Shown here: one piece after another, positions 26,522 through 34,653 of the stretch | Layout: each line of letters opens with the position of its first letter | How positions within the stretch are numbered: position 1 is the first letter of the stretch | Source of the DNA: Agromyces bauzanensis | GTDB taxonomy: Bacteria; Actinomycetota; Actinomycetes; Actinomycetales; Microbacteriaceae | Assembly: GCF_014645655.1 (NCBI RefSeq) | Contig: NZ_BMMD01000023.1 | Location: 1 to 50,257, forward strand | Direction: 5' to 3' | Length of the DNA: 50,257 nucleotides | Made by a program: the position numbers and the translations under genes | Notes under the pieces: generated by a model | Seen by the model: the letters and a program-made list of their open reading frames with translations, nothing else | What the model was told of the DNA's origin: nothing | The model's database searches: none

Positions 26522-26577
26522 AAGGAGGATCGAGCCGACACGCCGGCCGCCCCCGGCGTATCGCTCGAATCCTCCTT
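26522..26577. other. Long near-perfect hairpin between divergent genes
   Basis: AAGGAGGAT (26522-26530) and ATCCTCCTT (26569-26577) form the outer stem. A second stem, CGACACGCCGG against CCGGCGTATCG, closes on a 6-base loop, with one bulge between. Neither neighbouring gene appears to transcribe it if both are leaderless as their -10 boxes suggest. The arms are a perfect Shine-Dalgarno and anti-Shine-Dalgarno sequence. It could be part of a small RNA or a terminator for an unseen transcript. Confidence 0.5.
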
Positions 26578-26685
26578 CGACTCGGAATGCCATGAGCGGG
26601 CGGAAGCACGCGGGGTCCCGGTCGCGAGCGGCGCCACGCCGACAGCGAGCCGCCGCATCGAGCGTCGAGTTCGAACGTGCGCCGG

Positions 26686-26738
26686 GCGCAGGAAATCAGC
26701 GTCAACCGCTGTGCGAACGCAACGAATCAACGTACACT
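26686..26738 (+). promoter_or_regulatory. lrp-type gene promoter and candidate autoregulatory site
   Basis: GCGCAGGAAATCAGCG (26686-26701) matches 14 of 16 bases of the site before the DDAH-like gene. TACACT (26733-26738) lies 6 bases before the ATG and is the probable -10 of a leaderless message. Confidence 0.45.
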
Positions 26739-26744
26739 CCGAGC

Positions 26745-27182
26745 ATGGACAACCTCGACCGCGCCATCCTCGACCTGCTCCGGCAGAACGCGCGTGCGGG
26801 CTACGGCGACATCGGATCGTCCGTCGGCCTCTCCGCGTCGGCCGTCAAACGACGCGTCGACCGACTCGTCGCCGACGGCGTCATCAAGGCGTTCACCATC
26901 CAGGTGGACCCGTCGGTCGACGGCATGTCGACCGAGGCCTACGTCGAGCTGTTCTGCCGCGGCACCGTCGCGCCCGACGAGCTGCAGCGCATCCTGCAGG
27001 GCGTGCCCGAGGTCGTGTACGCCGGCACCGTCACGGGCAGCGCCGACGCGATCGTGCACATGCGCGCCCGCGACATCACGTCGCTCGAGGACGCCCTCGA
27101 GCGCGTGCGCATCGCCCCGAACGTCGACCACACCCGCAGCGCGATCGTGCTCTCGCGGCTCGTGAACCGCAACCGGGACTGA
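26745..27182 (+). CDS. Lrp/AsnC-family transcriptional regulator
   Basis: This 145-residue regulator has an N-terminal HTH (NLDRAILDLLRQNARAGYGD, then IGSSVGLSASAVKRRVDRL) and a C-terminal RAM-type ligand domain with TGSADAIVHMRARD. Members sense amino acids. It lies near the DDAH-like/ornithine aminotransferase pair and shares a 16-bp upstream element with it, so control of arginine or ornithine catabolism is the likely role (inference). The GntR gene follows 31 bases later in the same direction. Confidence 0.9.
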   Translation: MDNLDRAILDLLRQNARAGYGDIGSSVGLSASAVKRRVDRLVADGVIKAFTIQVDPSVDGMSTEAYVELFCRGTVAPDELQRILQGVPEVVYAGTVTGSADAIVHMRARDITSLEDALERVRIAPNVDHTRSAIVLSRLVNRNRD

Positions 27183-27213
27183 CGATGACGGATGCCGCGG
27201 GCGGGGCGGTGGT

Positions 27214-27570
27214 GTGGTGAGGTTCTCGATCGACCCCGGGGCTTCCGAGCCGCCTTTCGAGCAGGTGCGCGCGCACGTCGTCGAGGCGGTGCGCGACGGA
27301 CGGCTCGCCGTCGGCGCGAAGCTGCCGACCGTCCGCGCGCTGGCCGATGAGCTCGACCTCGCGGTGAACACCGTCGCCAAGGCATACCGGTCGCTCGAGG
27401 CCGACGCCGTCATCGAGACCCGCGGCCGAAACGGCACGTTCGTGGCCGAGCACGGCGACCCGGCCGAACGGCAGCTGCAGCGGGCGGCCGCCGACTACGC
27501 CGCGCTCGCGCGCCGGCTGGGGGTCGAGGCATCCGAGGCACGCACGATCGTCGACGCCGCACTCGCCTGA
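27214..27570 (+). CDS. GntR-family regulator (YtrA type)
   Basis: This 118-residue protein is a GntR winged helix with the short C-terminus of the YtrA subfamily: PPFEQVRAHVVEAVRDGRLA, LPTVRALADELDLAVNTVAKAYR and ETRGRNGTFV. YtrA regulators usually sit beside ABC transporters, but none is adjacent. Two overlapping GTG codons (27214, 27217) are possible starts; the first was used. It may be co-transcribed with the lrp-type gene. Confidence 0.85.
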   Translation: MVRFSIDPGASEPPFEQVRAHVVEAVRDGRLAVGAKLPTVRALADELDLAVNTVAKAYRSLEADAVIETRGRNGTFVAEHGDPAERQLQRAAADYAALARRLGVEASEARTIVDAALA

Positions 27571-27649
27571 CCGCCGCGCACGCCCGCGGACGCCGTCGCG
27601 GCATCCAGAACAGGCGCAATCGACCTGCCTTCGCTCCCGCGACCTGCGC

Positions 27650-28843
27650 TCAGCTCGTCTCGGGGATCGGCTGCTTCGGCAGGCGACGCACCTTCGCGCG
27701 CCGACGGCGCCGCTCCGGCACCATCGAGCGCATCTCCTCGAGCTTGCCGAAGCAGAGCATGCGGTCCTCGGCCTCGAGCACGACGCCCCTGCGCGGGTTC
27801 GGGATGACGTTCGTCCCGCGATGGAGCGTGAGCACGGTGATGTCGCGCTCCCAGAGCCCGGACTCGCCGAGCGTCTTGCCGACGAGGTCGGCCGCGCCGT
27901 GCACGAGGAGCTCGGCGACGCCGTAACCGGTCGAGACGGTGAGGCGCTGGCGCACGTCGATCTCGGGGAACGCGACCTGGCCGCCGATGTAGTCGATGAT
28001 CGCGCCCGCGACATCCAGCTTCGTCGCCGTCTCGATGCCCTGCAGGCCGGGCGACGAGTTCACCTCCATGACGAGCGGGCCCTCGTTGCCTTCGAGCATG
28101 TCGACGCCCGCGACCTTCAGTCCCATGATCTGCGCCGAGCGCACGGCCGACTGCTCGTACTCGGGCGACAGCTCGACGGGCTCGACCGTGCCGCCGCGGT
28201 GCACGTTCGACCGGAACTCGTCGCCGCTCGCGACGCGCCGCATGGCCGCCACGACGCGATCGCCGACGACGAGGGCACGGATGTCGCGGCCGCGGCTCTC
28301 GGCGATGAAGCGCTGTATCAGCACGTTCTGCTTGGTCGAGTGCAGCGTCTCGATGATCGCCTCGGCGACCTTGACCTCGGGAGCGAGGATGACGCCGATG
28401 CCCTGCGTGCCCTCGAGGAGTTTGATGACGACCGGCGCCCCGCCGACGAGCTCGATGGCCGGGCGCACGTCGGCGCGGTTCCGCACGAACGCCGTGGCAG
28501 GCATGCCGATGTTGTGGCGCGACAGGATCTGGTTGGCGCGCAGCTTGTCGCGGGCGTTCGTGATGCCGTTCGCGGTGTTGGGCGTATAGACGTCCATCTG
28601 CTCGAACTGGCGCACCACGGCCGTGCCGAAGTAGGTGATCGAGTTGCCGATCCGGGGCAGCACGGCGTCGTAGTCGGAGAGCGGGCGGCCACGGTACTGC
28701 AGGTCGGGTTCGGAGCCGGTGAGGTCGATCGAGAAGCGCAGGGTGTTCAGCACCCTGACGTCGTGGCCGCGTTGCTGCGCGGCCGCACGAAGCCGCTGCG
28801 TGGAGTACGCCTGTGGCGCGCGCGAGAGGATCGCCAGTTTCAT
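27650..28843 (-). CDS. RimK-type ATP-grasp ligase with a C-terminal RCK_C-like domain
   Basis: This 397-residue protein starts MKLAILSR and has the RimK ATP-grasp fold to about residue 290: KLLEGTQGIGVILA, RFIAESRGRDIRALVVGD and MEVNSSPGLQGIE with metal-binding Glu and Asn. RimK ligases add glutamate to ribosomal protein S6 or related targets. About residues 300-385 (SGYGV-like start, LVGKTLGESGLWERDITVL) resemble a TrkA C-terminal ligand-binding domain, so activity may respond to a small ligand. It is divergent from a retropepsin-like protease with only 26 bases between the starts. Confidence 0.88.
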   Translation of the reverse strand: MKLAILSRAPQAYSTQRLRAAAQQRGHDVRVLNTLRFSIDLTGSEPDLQYRGRPLSDYDAVLPRIGNSITYFGTAVVRQFEQMDVYTPNTANGITNARDKLRANQILSRHNIGMPATAFVRNRADVRPAIELVGGAPVVIKLLEGTQGIGVILAPEVKVAEAIIETLHSTKQNVLIQRFIAESRGRDIRALVVGDRVVAAMRRVASGDEFRSNVHRGGTVEPVELSPEYEQSAVRSAQIMGLKVAGVDMLEGNEGPLVMEVNSSPGLQGIETATKLDVAGAIIDYIGGQVAFPEIDVRQRLTVSTGYGVAELLVHGAADLVGKTLGESGLWERDITVLTLHRGTNVIPNPRRGVVLEAEDRMLCFGKLEEMRSMVPERRRRRAKVRRLPKQPIPETS

Positions 28844-28869
28844 CGTGTTGCCCCTGCGAAGATGGTCGT

Positions 28870-29346
28870 GTGGAAGAGCCTCCCCATTCAAACACCATCG
28901 TCGGATGGCGCGAATGGGTGAGCCTGCCTGGGGTGGGCGTGCCGTGGATCAAGGCGAAGGTGGATACCGGGGCGCGGACCTCGTCGTTGCACGCCTTCGA
29001 CATCGTGGAGTTCCGGCGAAGACGCAAGCACTTCGTTCGATTCGGCATCCACCCCTGGCAGGACACCGACGAGGATCTCGCCGTGGTCGAGTGCCCCATC
29101 CACGACCGCCGCATCGTGCGCAGCTCGTCGGGGCACACCGAGGAGCGGATCGTGGTGCTCCTCGAGATGGTGCTCCGCGGTCACCCCGTGAAGGCCGAGG
29201 TCACGCTCACCAACCGCGACGAGATGGGGTTCCGTATGCTCATCGGCCGGGAGGTCCTGCGCCAGGGGTTCGTGGTCGACGCGTCGCGGTCGTTCACAGG
29301 CGGACGCGCGCCGGACGGGATCCGTCGTCGCAATCGCGGGCGCTGA
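28870..29346 (+). CDS. Retropepsin-like ATP-dependent zinc protease (RimK-associated)
   Basis: This 158-residue protein has WVSLPGVGVPWIKAKVDTGA, where D-T-G-A is the retropepsin-type active-site motif, and later MLIGREVLRQGFVVD. It belongs to the putative ATP-dependent zinc protease family commonly found with rimK; it probably trims or reverses RimK-type modifications, though the activity is poorly characterised. The GTG at 28870 is the only start close to the conserved IVGWREWV segment, and no strong ribosome site is visible. Confidence 0.85.
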   Translation: MEEPPHSNTIVGWREWVSLPGVGVPWIKAKVDTGARTSSLHAFDIVEFRRRRKHFVRFGIHPWQDTDEDLAVVECPIHDRRIVRSSSGHTEERIVVLLEMVLRGHPVKAEVTLTNRDEMGFRMLIGREVLRQGFVVDASRSFTGGRAPDGIRRRNRGR

Positions 29347-29374
29347 GCAACGCGACGTCGCCGCGGCTCTCCAT

Positions 29375-29432
29375 GTTTCCGTTCCCGCGTGGTGTTCCAC
29401 GTCGGGCGGGAACGTGACGCGGGAACGGAAAC
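29375..29432. terminator. Bidirectional terminator with 16-bp stem
   Basis: GTTTCCGTTCCCGCGT (29375-29390) and its exact complement (29417-29432) enclose 26 bases that hold a smaller GTTCC/GGAAC stem. It lies between the convergent protease and glucosidase genes. Confidence 0.85.
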
Positions 29433-29458
29433 AGGGGGAGCGTCGCACGCTCACCTGG

Positions 29459-30637
29459 TCACGCGGTCGGGCCGGTCGCCAACACGCCAGAGCGTGCGAC
29501 TTCGCCGAGCCAGCCGAGGCTGGGCTTGGGCTGCCGCTCGAAGGTCCGCGGGTCCCATCGGATGAGCCCGAACGTCGGACGGAAACTGCCCCACTCGTAG
29601 TTGTCGAGGGCACTCCAGTGCAGGTAGCCGCGCACGTCGACACCGTCAGCCATCGCCGAGGCGACCGCGGCGAGTGCCCCGCGCGCGTAGGCGATGCGGC
29701 GAACATCGTCGGCCGTCGCGATGCCGTTCTCGGTGACGTAGACGGGGAGGCCATTGCGTGCCCACGAGTTGCGGATGCCGTCACCGATGGCCGGCGGATA
29801 GTACTCCCAGCCGGTGAGGGTGCGTTCTGCGGCATCGGGAATCGGCAGGGGCCCTCCTACCCCGATCTTGGTGCGCGTGTAGGCCTGCACACCGACCCAG
29901 TCGTCGCCGGATGCCGCATCGAGGAACACGTCTTCGCGGGACCATGCGTACTCGGCCGCGACCTGCTCGGCACCGGGTTCCGGCTGATATGCCTGCGTGG
30001 CCACCGACCAGCCGGCCGAACTGCCGACCCCCCGCACGAGTTCGACGGCGCGCTTGTGGGCCGCGATCAGGCGATCGGTCACGTGGGGCACGCCCGGCGG
30101 CAACCCGACCGACGGGAAGCAGACCGAGGGATCGGCGAGCACCGAGACCATGTTCGGCTCGTTGATGGTGCAGACGAGGTCGACGTCGTCGAGCACCGGA
30201 AGCGCGGCCTCGACGAAACGGGCGAAGCGGTCGATCGAGACATCCGTCAGCCACCCGCCGTCGCGTGCGAACCAGATGGGATTGGTGAAGTGGTGCAGGG
30301 TCACGATCGGCTGCAGACCGAGGTCGCGTGCGGTGCCGGCCATACGCCGGTAGTGGTCGATCATCGCCCGGGAGACGAAGCCGTCTTCGGGCTCGATCCG
30401 CGCCCACTCGATGCTGAACCGGTAGGAGTTCAGCCCCGCGCCGGCGAGCAGCGCCATGTCTTCGGGATAGCGGTGGAAGCTGTCGGCGGCATCGCCCGAC
30501 GGCGTCTCCACCGGCGCCCCCGGCAGGTGCCCGTGCTCGCGCTGCCACCAGTCGGAGTTCACGTTGTTGCCCTCCACCTGGTGGGCGGCGGTCGAGGCAC
30601 CCCACAGGAAGCCGTCGGGGAAGCGGATGTCGGGCAC
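29459..30637 (-). CDS. GH1 family beta-glucosidase
   Basis: This 392-residue family 1 glycoside hydrolase has the acid/base glutamate E160 in TINEPN and the nucleophile E303 in VTENGIA, with the N-terminal FPDGFLWGASTAAHQVEG and the aglycone-side SALDNYEW. It is about 50 residues shorter than typical GH1 enzymes but shows all catalytic elements. No signal peptide is present, so it acts inside the cell on imported oligosaccharides, in line with the ABC importer genes before it. The start is a GTG preceded by GAAGGAGGG. Confidence 0.93.
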   Translation of the reverse strand: MPDIRFPDGFLWGASTAAHQVEGNNVNSDWWQREHGHLPGAPVETPSGDAADSFHRYPEDMALLAGAGLNSYRFSIEWARIEPEDGFVSRAMIDHYRRMAGTARDLGLQPIVTLHHFTNPIWFARDGGWLTDVSIDRFARFVEAALPVLDDVDLVCTINEPNMVSVLADPSVCFPSVGLPPGVPHVTDRLIAAHKRAVELVRGVGSSAGWSVATQAYQPEPGAEQVAAEYAWSREDVFLDAASGDDWVGVQAYTRTKIGVGGPLPIPDAAERTLTGWEYYPPAIGDGIRNSWARNGLPVYVTENGIATADDVRRIAYARGALAAVASAMADGVDVRGYLHWSALDNYEWGSFRPTFGLIRWDPRTFERQPKPSLGWLGEVARSGVLATGPTA

Positions 30638-30665
30638 GCAGCCCTCCTTCTCGGTCGATTCGGAC

Positions 30666-31574
30666 TTACTTGATTCCGGTGAGGGCGATGCCCTGCACGA
30701 AGTAGCGCTGCAGGACCACGAAGATGAGCAGCACCGGCACGACCACGACGACGGCGCCCGCCATCATGAGCCCGTACTGCGCCGCGTTCTGGCCCACCGA
30801 GTAGAGCGCGAGCGCCACCGGGAGCGTGTACTTGTCCTCGGTAGTGGCCACGACGAGCGGCCAGAGGAAGTTGTTCCAGCTCGCGAGGAAGGTGAGGATC
30901 GTGAGCGTCGCGACCGCCGGCCCGCAGAGCGGCATGATCACCCGCGCGAAGATGCGCCACTCCCCCGCGCCGTCGATGCGCGCCGCCTCGATGATGTCGT
31001 CGGGCAGGCTCAGCATGAACTGGCGCATGAGGAACACGCCGAGCGGCGTGATCAGGAACGGCAGGATCAGGCCCGGGTACGAGTTCACCAGCCCGAGGTT
31101 CGCGGTGAGCACGAAGAGCGGCACGAACGTGACGACGCCCGGCACCATGAGCGTGCCGAGCACGAGCAGGAAGAGCAGCCGCTTCCCACGGAACTCGAGC
31201 TTCGCGAGCGCGTAGCCCACCATCGACGAGAACACGATGTTGCCGAGCGTCACGAAGGACGCCACGATGATGCTGTTCGTGAAGAACGTCGCGAAGTCGA
31301 GCCGGCCGAACAGCTGCGTGTAGTTGTCGATCGTCGGGTCGAGGGGCCAGAAGTTCGTCGGGTACTGGCGGATCTCGGCGTTCGTCTTGAACGATCCGAG
31401 GATCATCCAGACGAACGGCATCACCATGGCCACGAGTCCGAGCGTGAGCACGACGTAGAGCCACCATCGCGGCCGGGGACGGCGACGGCGTGGTGCGCCG
31501 GTCACCGTCGCGGCAGTGGATGCCCCGGCGCCCGCGGCATCCGTCATCTGCGTGCCACCCGTGATCGTCGACAT
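30666..31574 (-). CDS. Carbohydrate ABC transporter permease (MalG type)
   Basis: This 302-residue inner permease has six predicted membrane segments, starting near WWLYVVLTLGLVAMVMPFVW. The EAA loop EAARIDGAGEWRIFARVIMPL contacts the ATPase. It starts 3 bases after the upstream permease stop. No ATPase gene is present in the operon, so a shared MsiK-like ATPase elsewhere is expected, as is common in actinobacteria. Confidence 0.92.
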   Translation of the reverse strand: MSTITGGTQMTDAAGAGASTAATVTGAPRRRRPRPRWWLYVVLTLGLVAMVMPFVWMILGSFKTNAEIRQYPTNFWPLDPTIDNYTQLFGRLDFATFFTNSIIVASFVTLGNIVFSSMVGYALAKLEFRGKRLLFLLVLGTLMVPGVVTFVPLFVLTANLGLVNSYPGLILPFLITPLGVFLMRQFMLSLPDDIIEAARIDGAGEWRIFARVIMPLCGPAVATLTILTFLASWNNFLWPLVVATTEDKYTLPVALALYSVGQNAAQYGLMMAGAVVVVVPVLLIFVVLQRYFVQGIALTGIK

Positions 31575-31577
31575 CGG

Positions 31578-32510
31578 TCAGTCTCTCCTTCCGAGCAGCC
31601 GGAACTGGATCAGCGACAACGCGACGATCGCGAGGAACAGCACGTAGCTCGCCGCCGACGCGAACGAGTAGTTGCCGAACCCGAACTGGTTGTACGTGTA
31701 CATCGCGGTCGAGAGTGTCGAGTCGAGCGGCCCGCCGCGGGTCATCACGAACGGCTCCTCGAAGAACTGCAGGAAGCCGATGCCGGTGATCACCGCGGCG
31801 AAGAGGAGCGTCGGCCGCATCGCCGGCAGCGTGATGTTGCCGAAGCGCTGGAACGCGTTCGCGCCATCGACCATCGCCGCTTCGTGGTGCTCCTTTGGCA
31901 CGCCCTGAAGGCCGGCGAGGAAGATCACCATGAGGGTGCCGATGTTGCGCCAGACCGCCATCAGGATCAGCGAGGGCAACGCCCAGGTCGTGCTCTGCAG
32001 CCACTCGGGCCCCTGAATGCCGAACCAGCCGAGGAACGCATTCAGCAGGCCGTCGGGCTGCAGGATGAACCGCCATACGATCGCGATCGCCACGATGCTC
32101 GTCACGACCGGTGCGTAGTAGCCGACCCGGAAGACCGTGCGGAACCTGTCGATGCCGGTGTTCAGCGCGAGGGCCACGGCGAGCGCGAGCGCCATCGTGA
32201 GCGGCACGCCGACGATCACGAAGATCGAGGTGTTCAGGAGCGACCGCAGGAACCGCGGGTCGTCGAAGAGCCTCACGTAGTTCTCGAACGCGACGAAGTC
32301 CACGTTGAACGGGGTCTGCAGGTCGCGCGTCGTGAGATCGGTGAAGCTCATCGCGAGCGATGCCACGATCGGGCCGGCCATGAACACGAGGAACAGGATC
32401 AGGAACGGAGCGGCGAAGCCCCACGCGACGAGCGTGGCACGCCGGCCCCGACGCGACGCACGGGCGGGTGCTCGTGCGGGCGTCGGAGCCGACGGGGAGA
32501 GTGCGACCAT
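31578..32510 (-). CDS. Carbohydrate ABC transporter permease (MalF type)
   Basis: This 310-residue permease has an Arg-rich cytoplasmic N-terminus, six membrane segments and the EAA loop EAAMVDGANAFQRFGNITLP. It pairs with the MalG-type permease to form the membrane channel. The ATG lies 3 bases after the binding-protein stop, so the operon is tightly coupled. Confidence 0.92.
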   Translation of the reverse strand: MVALSPSAPTPARAPARASRRGRRATLVAWGFAAPFLILFLVFMAGPIVASLAMSFTDLTTRDLQTPFNVDFVAFENYVRLFDDPRFLRSLLNTSIFVIVGVPLTMALALAVALALNTGIDRFRTVFRVGYYAPVVTSIVAIAIVWRFILQPDGLLNAFLGWFGIQGPEWLQSTTWALPSLILMAVWRNIGTLMVIFLAGLQGVPKEHHEAAMVDGANAFQRFGNITLPAMRPTLLFAAVITGIGFLQFFEEPFVMTRGGPLDSTLSTAMYTYNQFGFGNYSFASAASYVLFLAIVALSLIQFRLLGRRD

Positions 32511-32513
32511 GGC

Positions 32514-33809
32514 CTACTGGCCGGTGCCGATCGACTCGGCCTGCTGCTGCACCGCGGCGAGCGCGTCTTCGACGCTCGTCTCGCCCCGCGTGACCTTCTC
32601 GAGTTCCTGGTCGATGACGGCCGAGACCTGGGCCCACGTCGGGATCGCCGGCGGCGCCTTCGAGTCGGTCAGTTGCTCTCCGAAGACGCTGAGGTACGGG
32701 TCATCCGAGAATACCGGGTCGTCCCAAGCGGCCTCGACGCTCGGCAGGTCGGTCGAGATGTCGTACCACTGCACCTGTGTCTCGGGCTCGGCGAGCCAGC
32801 GCACGAACTTCCACGAGGCGTCGCGGTTGTCGCTGTCGTTGAAGACGGCGAGGTTGCCGCCACCGGTGAAGCTCGTGCGGCTGTCGGCACCCGGCACCAT
32901 GGCGACCGCGAACTTGTCGGCGAACTCAGCCCCGCCCTGCTCCAGCAGCAGGCTCACGTGGAACGGTCCGCTGTAGAACGAGCCGACCTCACCCGCGATG
33001 AATTTCTGCTCGATCTCTCCGCCCTCGAGTCGAACCGGCTCCGAGATGCCCTCCTCGAAGAAGCTCCCGTAGAACTCGAACGCCTCCTGCCACTCCGGGC
33101 TGTCGAGCGTGAACGTCTCCCCGTCGAGGATGTCACCGCCCTGCTGCCAGGCGAGCGGTGTCACGTACTGCCAGGAGTCGAAGCCGCCCGGCGGGAGCGA
33201 GACGCCGGAGGTCGCCCCTTGCGCCTGCAGGGCCTTGGCGAACGCCTTGTACTCGTCCCAGGTTTCGGGCGCCTCGACGCCGGCCGCTTCGGCGAGGTCG
33301 GTGCGGTAGTAGAGCACGCGGGTGTCGACGTACCACGGGATGCCGTAGGCGACGTCATCGACGATCGTCGTGTCCCACGACCCGTCGAAGAAGCTGCCCT
33401 CGTCGACGAGGCCGTCGGGGGTGGGCTCGAACGCGCCCGTCGCGGCGAACTCGCCGACCCAGGTGGTACCCAGCATCGAGATGTCGGGCGTCTCCCCACC
33501 GGCGATCGCTGTTGCGATGCGGTCGTGCGCACTCTCCCACGGCACGGCGGTGACGTCGATCGTGACGTCGGGGTTCTCCTCTTCGAACTGCGCCGCGAGT
33601 TGGCCGAGTACCTCGCCCTCGTTGCCCATGGCCCAGACCTCGACGGCGCCGGTGGCCGGCTCGTCATCGATGGAACCCTTGCTCTCGGGGCCGCTCGCAC
33701 CGCCGCCGTCGCCGCGCCCGCATCCGGTCAGGATGATGGCGCCGGCGGCGACCACGGCACCGGCCGTCGTCAGTCGTCGCAACGCTCGGTGTGATCTCCA
33801 TCGATTCAT
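32514..33809 (-). CDS. Sugar ABC transporter substrate-binding lipoprotein
   Basis: This 431-residue extracellular binding protein has a signal peptide with lipobox ILTGC (C30), then a family 1 solute-binding fold (VEVWAMGNEGEVLGQLAAQF, PDISMLGTTWVGEFA, GIPWYVDTRVLYYR). It would capture the oligosaccharide later cleaved by the GH1 enzyme. The ATG at 33809 has GGAGG 7 bases upstream; an ATG seven codons earlier lacks a site. It is the first gene of the operon and diverges from the TetR gene. Confidence 0.93.
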   Translation of the reverse strand: MNRWRSHRALRRLTTAGAVVAAGAIILTGCGRGDGGGASGPESKGSIDDEPATGAVEVWAMGNEGEVLGQLAAQFEEENPDVTIDVTAVPWESAHDRIATAIAGGETPDISMLGTTWVGEFAATGAFEPTPDGLVDEGSFFDGSWDTTIVDDVAYGIPWYVDTRVLYYRTDLAEAAGVEAPETWDEYKAFAKALQAQGATSGVSLPPGGFDSWQYVTPLAWQQGGDILDGETFTLDSPEWQEAFEFYGSFFEEGISEPVRLEGGEIEQKFIAGEVGSFYSGPFHVSLLLEQGGAEFADKFAVAMVPGADSRTSFTGGGNLAVFNDSDNRDASWKFVRWLAEPETQVQWYDISTDLPSVEAAWDDPVFSDDPYLSVFGEQLTDSKAPPAIPTWAQVSAVIDQELEKVTRGETSVEDALAAVQQQAESIGTGQ

Positions 33810-33892
33810 CGGTCTGCCTCCATTGGTCATCGACCGCTCGTGAGCGAGGTCTCGCTCGGTGTGCGAGTCGCGGCTCCGACCGCGACGCTCTC

Positions 33893-33947
33893 AACATAAC
33901 GCAGAAACCTTACATGCGACAGGTTTTTGTCGTCGGTGCGGTAGATT
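33893..33947. promoter_or_regulatory. Divergent promoters with a 22-bp palindromic operator
   Basis: AAACCT-N10-AGGTTT (33905-33926) is a perfect palindrome. On the left, TATGTT (33898-33893) is a -10 for the transporter operon, with the palindrome over its spacer and -35. On the right, TAGATT (33942-33947) lies 6 bases before the TetR ATG, as in leaderless genes. One TetR-type dimer here could control both directions. Confidence 0.55.
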
Positions 33948-33953
33948 CGGCAC

Positions 33954-34619
33954 ATGGAACGAGCAGATGCCGGCGCAGGGGGCACCCAGGCCGACGGCGC
34001 GTCGGTCGTCCGCCCCGCTCGAGGCACGCGCGGCAGCTACGCGAAAGGCCAGGCCAAACGTCAGGAGATCGTCGATGCGGCCCTCGTCGTCTTCGGGCGC
34101 CACGGCTTCCACAGCGGCTCACTCCGGGAGATCGCCAAACGGGTGAACCTCACCCCCGCGGGCCTCATGCACCACTTCGCCAGCAAGGAGGAGCTCTTCA
34201 CAGAGGTGCTGCGGCAGCGCGACGCGCGGGTGCAGGCGGCGGCCGGAGACGTCTCGGAGTTCACGCTGCTCGAGCAGGTTCGCAAGGTCGTCGCCTACAA
34301 CCAGACCACGCGCGGCCTCACCTCGCTCTACACGGTCATCTCCGCCGAGGCGACCGACACGGAGCATCCGGCACACGAGGATTTCGCACGGCGATACGCC
34401 GAGAGCGCCGCGTCGGCGAGCGACGTGCTCGCCGACGCCCAGCGCGACGGGCTCATCAGGTCCGACATCGACACGGCGCATGCCGCGCGGCTGATCTCCG
34501 CCGTCATGGACGGGTTGCAGCAGCAGTGGCTGCTCGACGACTCGGTCGACATGACCGCCCTCTTCGACGAGTTCGTGCGGGGATACCTGCTGGATCCCCG
34601 CGTCGACTCCGGGCACTAG
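33954..34619 (+). CDS. TetR-family transcriptional regulator
   Basis: This 221-residue regulator has the HTH GSLREIAKRVNLTPAGLMHHF followed by ASKEELF, and a helical C-terminal ligand domain. Its first 25 residues are a disordered Gly/Ala-rich tail. It diverges from the GH1/ABC operon and likely represses it and itself, with the sugar or a derivative as inducer (inference). Its TAG stop straddles the IS insertion point: TA is the target dinucleotide and G is the first base of the element. Confidence 0.9.
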   Translation: MERADAGAGGTQADGASVVRPARGTRGSYAKGQAKRQEIVDAALVVFGRHGFHSGSLREIAKRVNLTPAGLMHHFASKEELFTEVLRQRDARVQAAAGDVSEFTLLEQVRKVVAYNQTTRGLTSLYTVISAEATDTEHPAHEDFARRYAESAASASDVLADAQRDGLIRSDIDTAHAARLISAVMDGLQQQWLLDDSVDMTALFDEFVRGYLLDPRVDSGH

Positions 34620-34653
34620 TGGTCATGTTTGTTAGTTCGTCGGGGGTTCAGGC
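34619..34653 (+). repeat. Left terminal inverted repeat of the IS630-type element
   Basis: It begins GTGGTCATGTTTGTTAG, ends GGGTTCAGGC, and matches the right end without mismatch over 35 bp. The passenger gene stop follows immediately. Confidence 0.92.

Noticed and set aside
29375..29432. Inverted repeats as IS ends or attachment sites
   Set aside because: The repeat is a simple hairpin between convergent genes with no enclosed gene or target duplication, so a terminator is sufficient.
30666..32510. A missing ABC ATPase in the sugar operon taken as a defect
   Set aside because: Actinobacterial sugar importers commonly share one MsiK-type ATPase encoded elsewhere, so its absence is expected.
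30564..33794. A 1,076-codon open frame on the + strand opposite the transporter genes
   Set aside because: It is antisense to three well-supported genes and its residue make-up (runs of RHDREH) is the mirror of GC-rich codons on the other strand.
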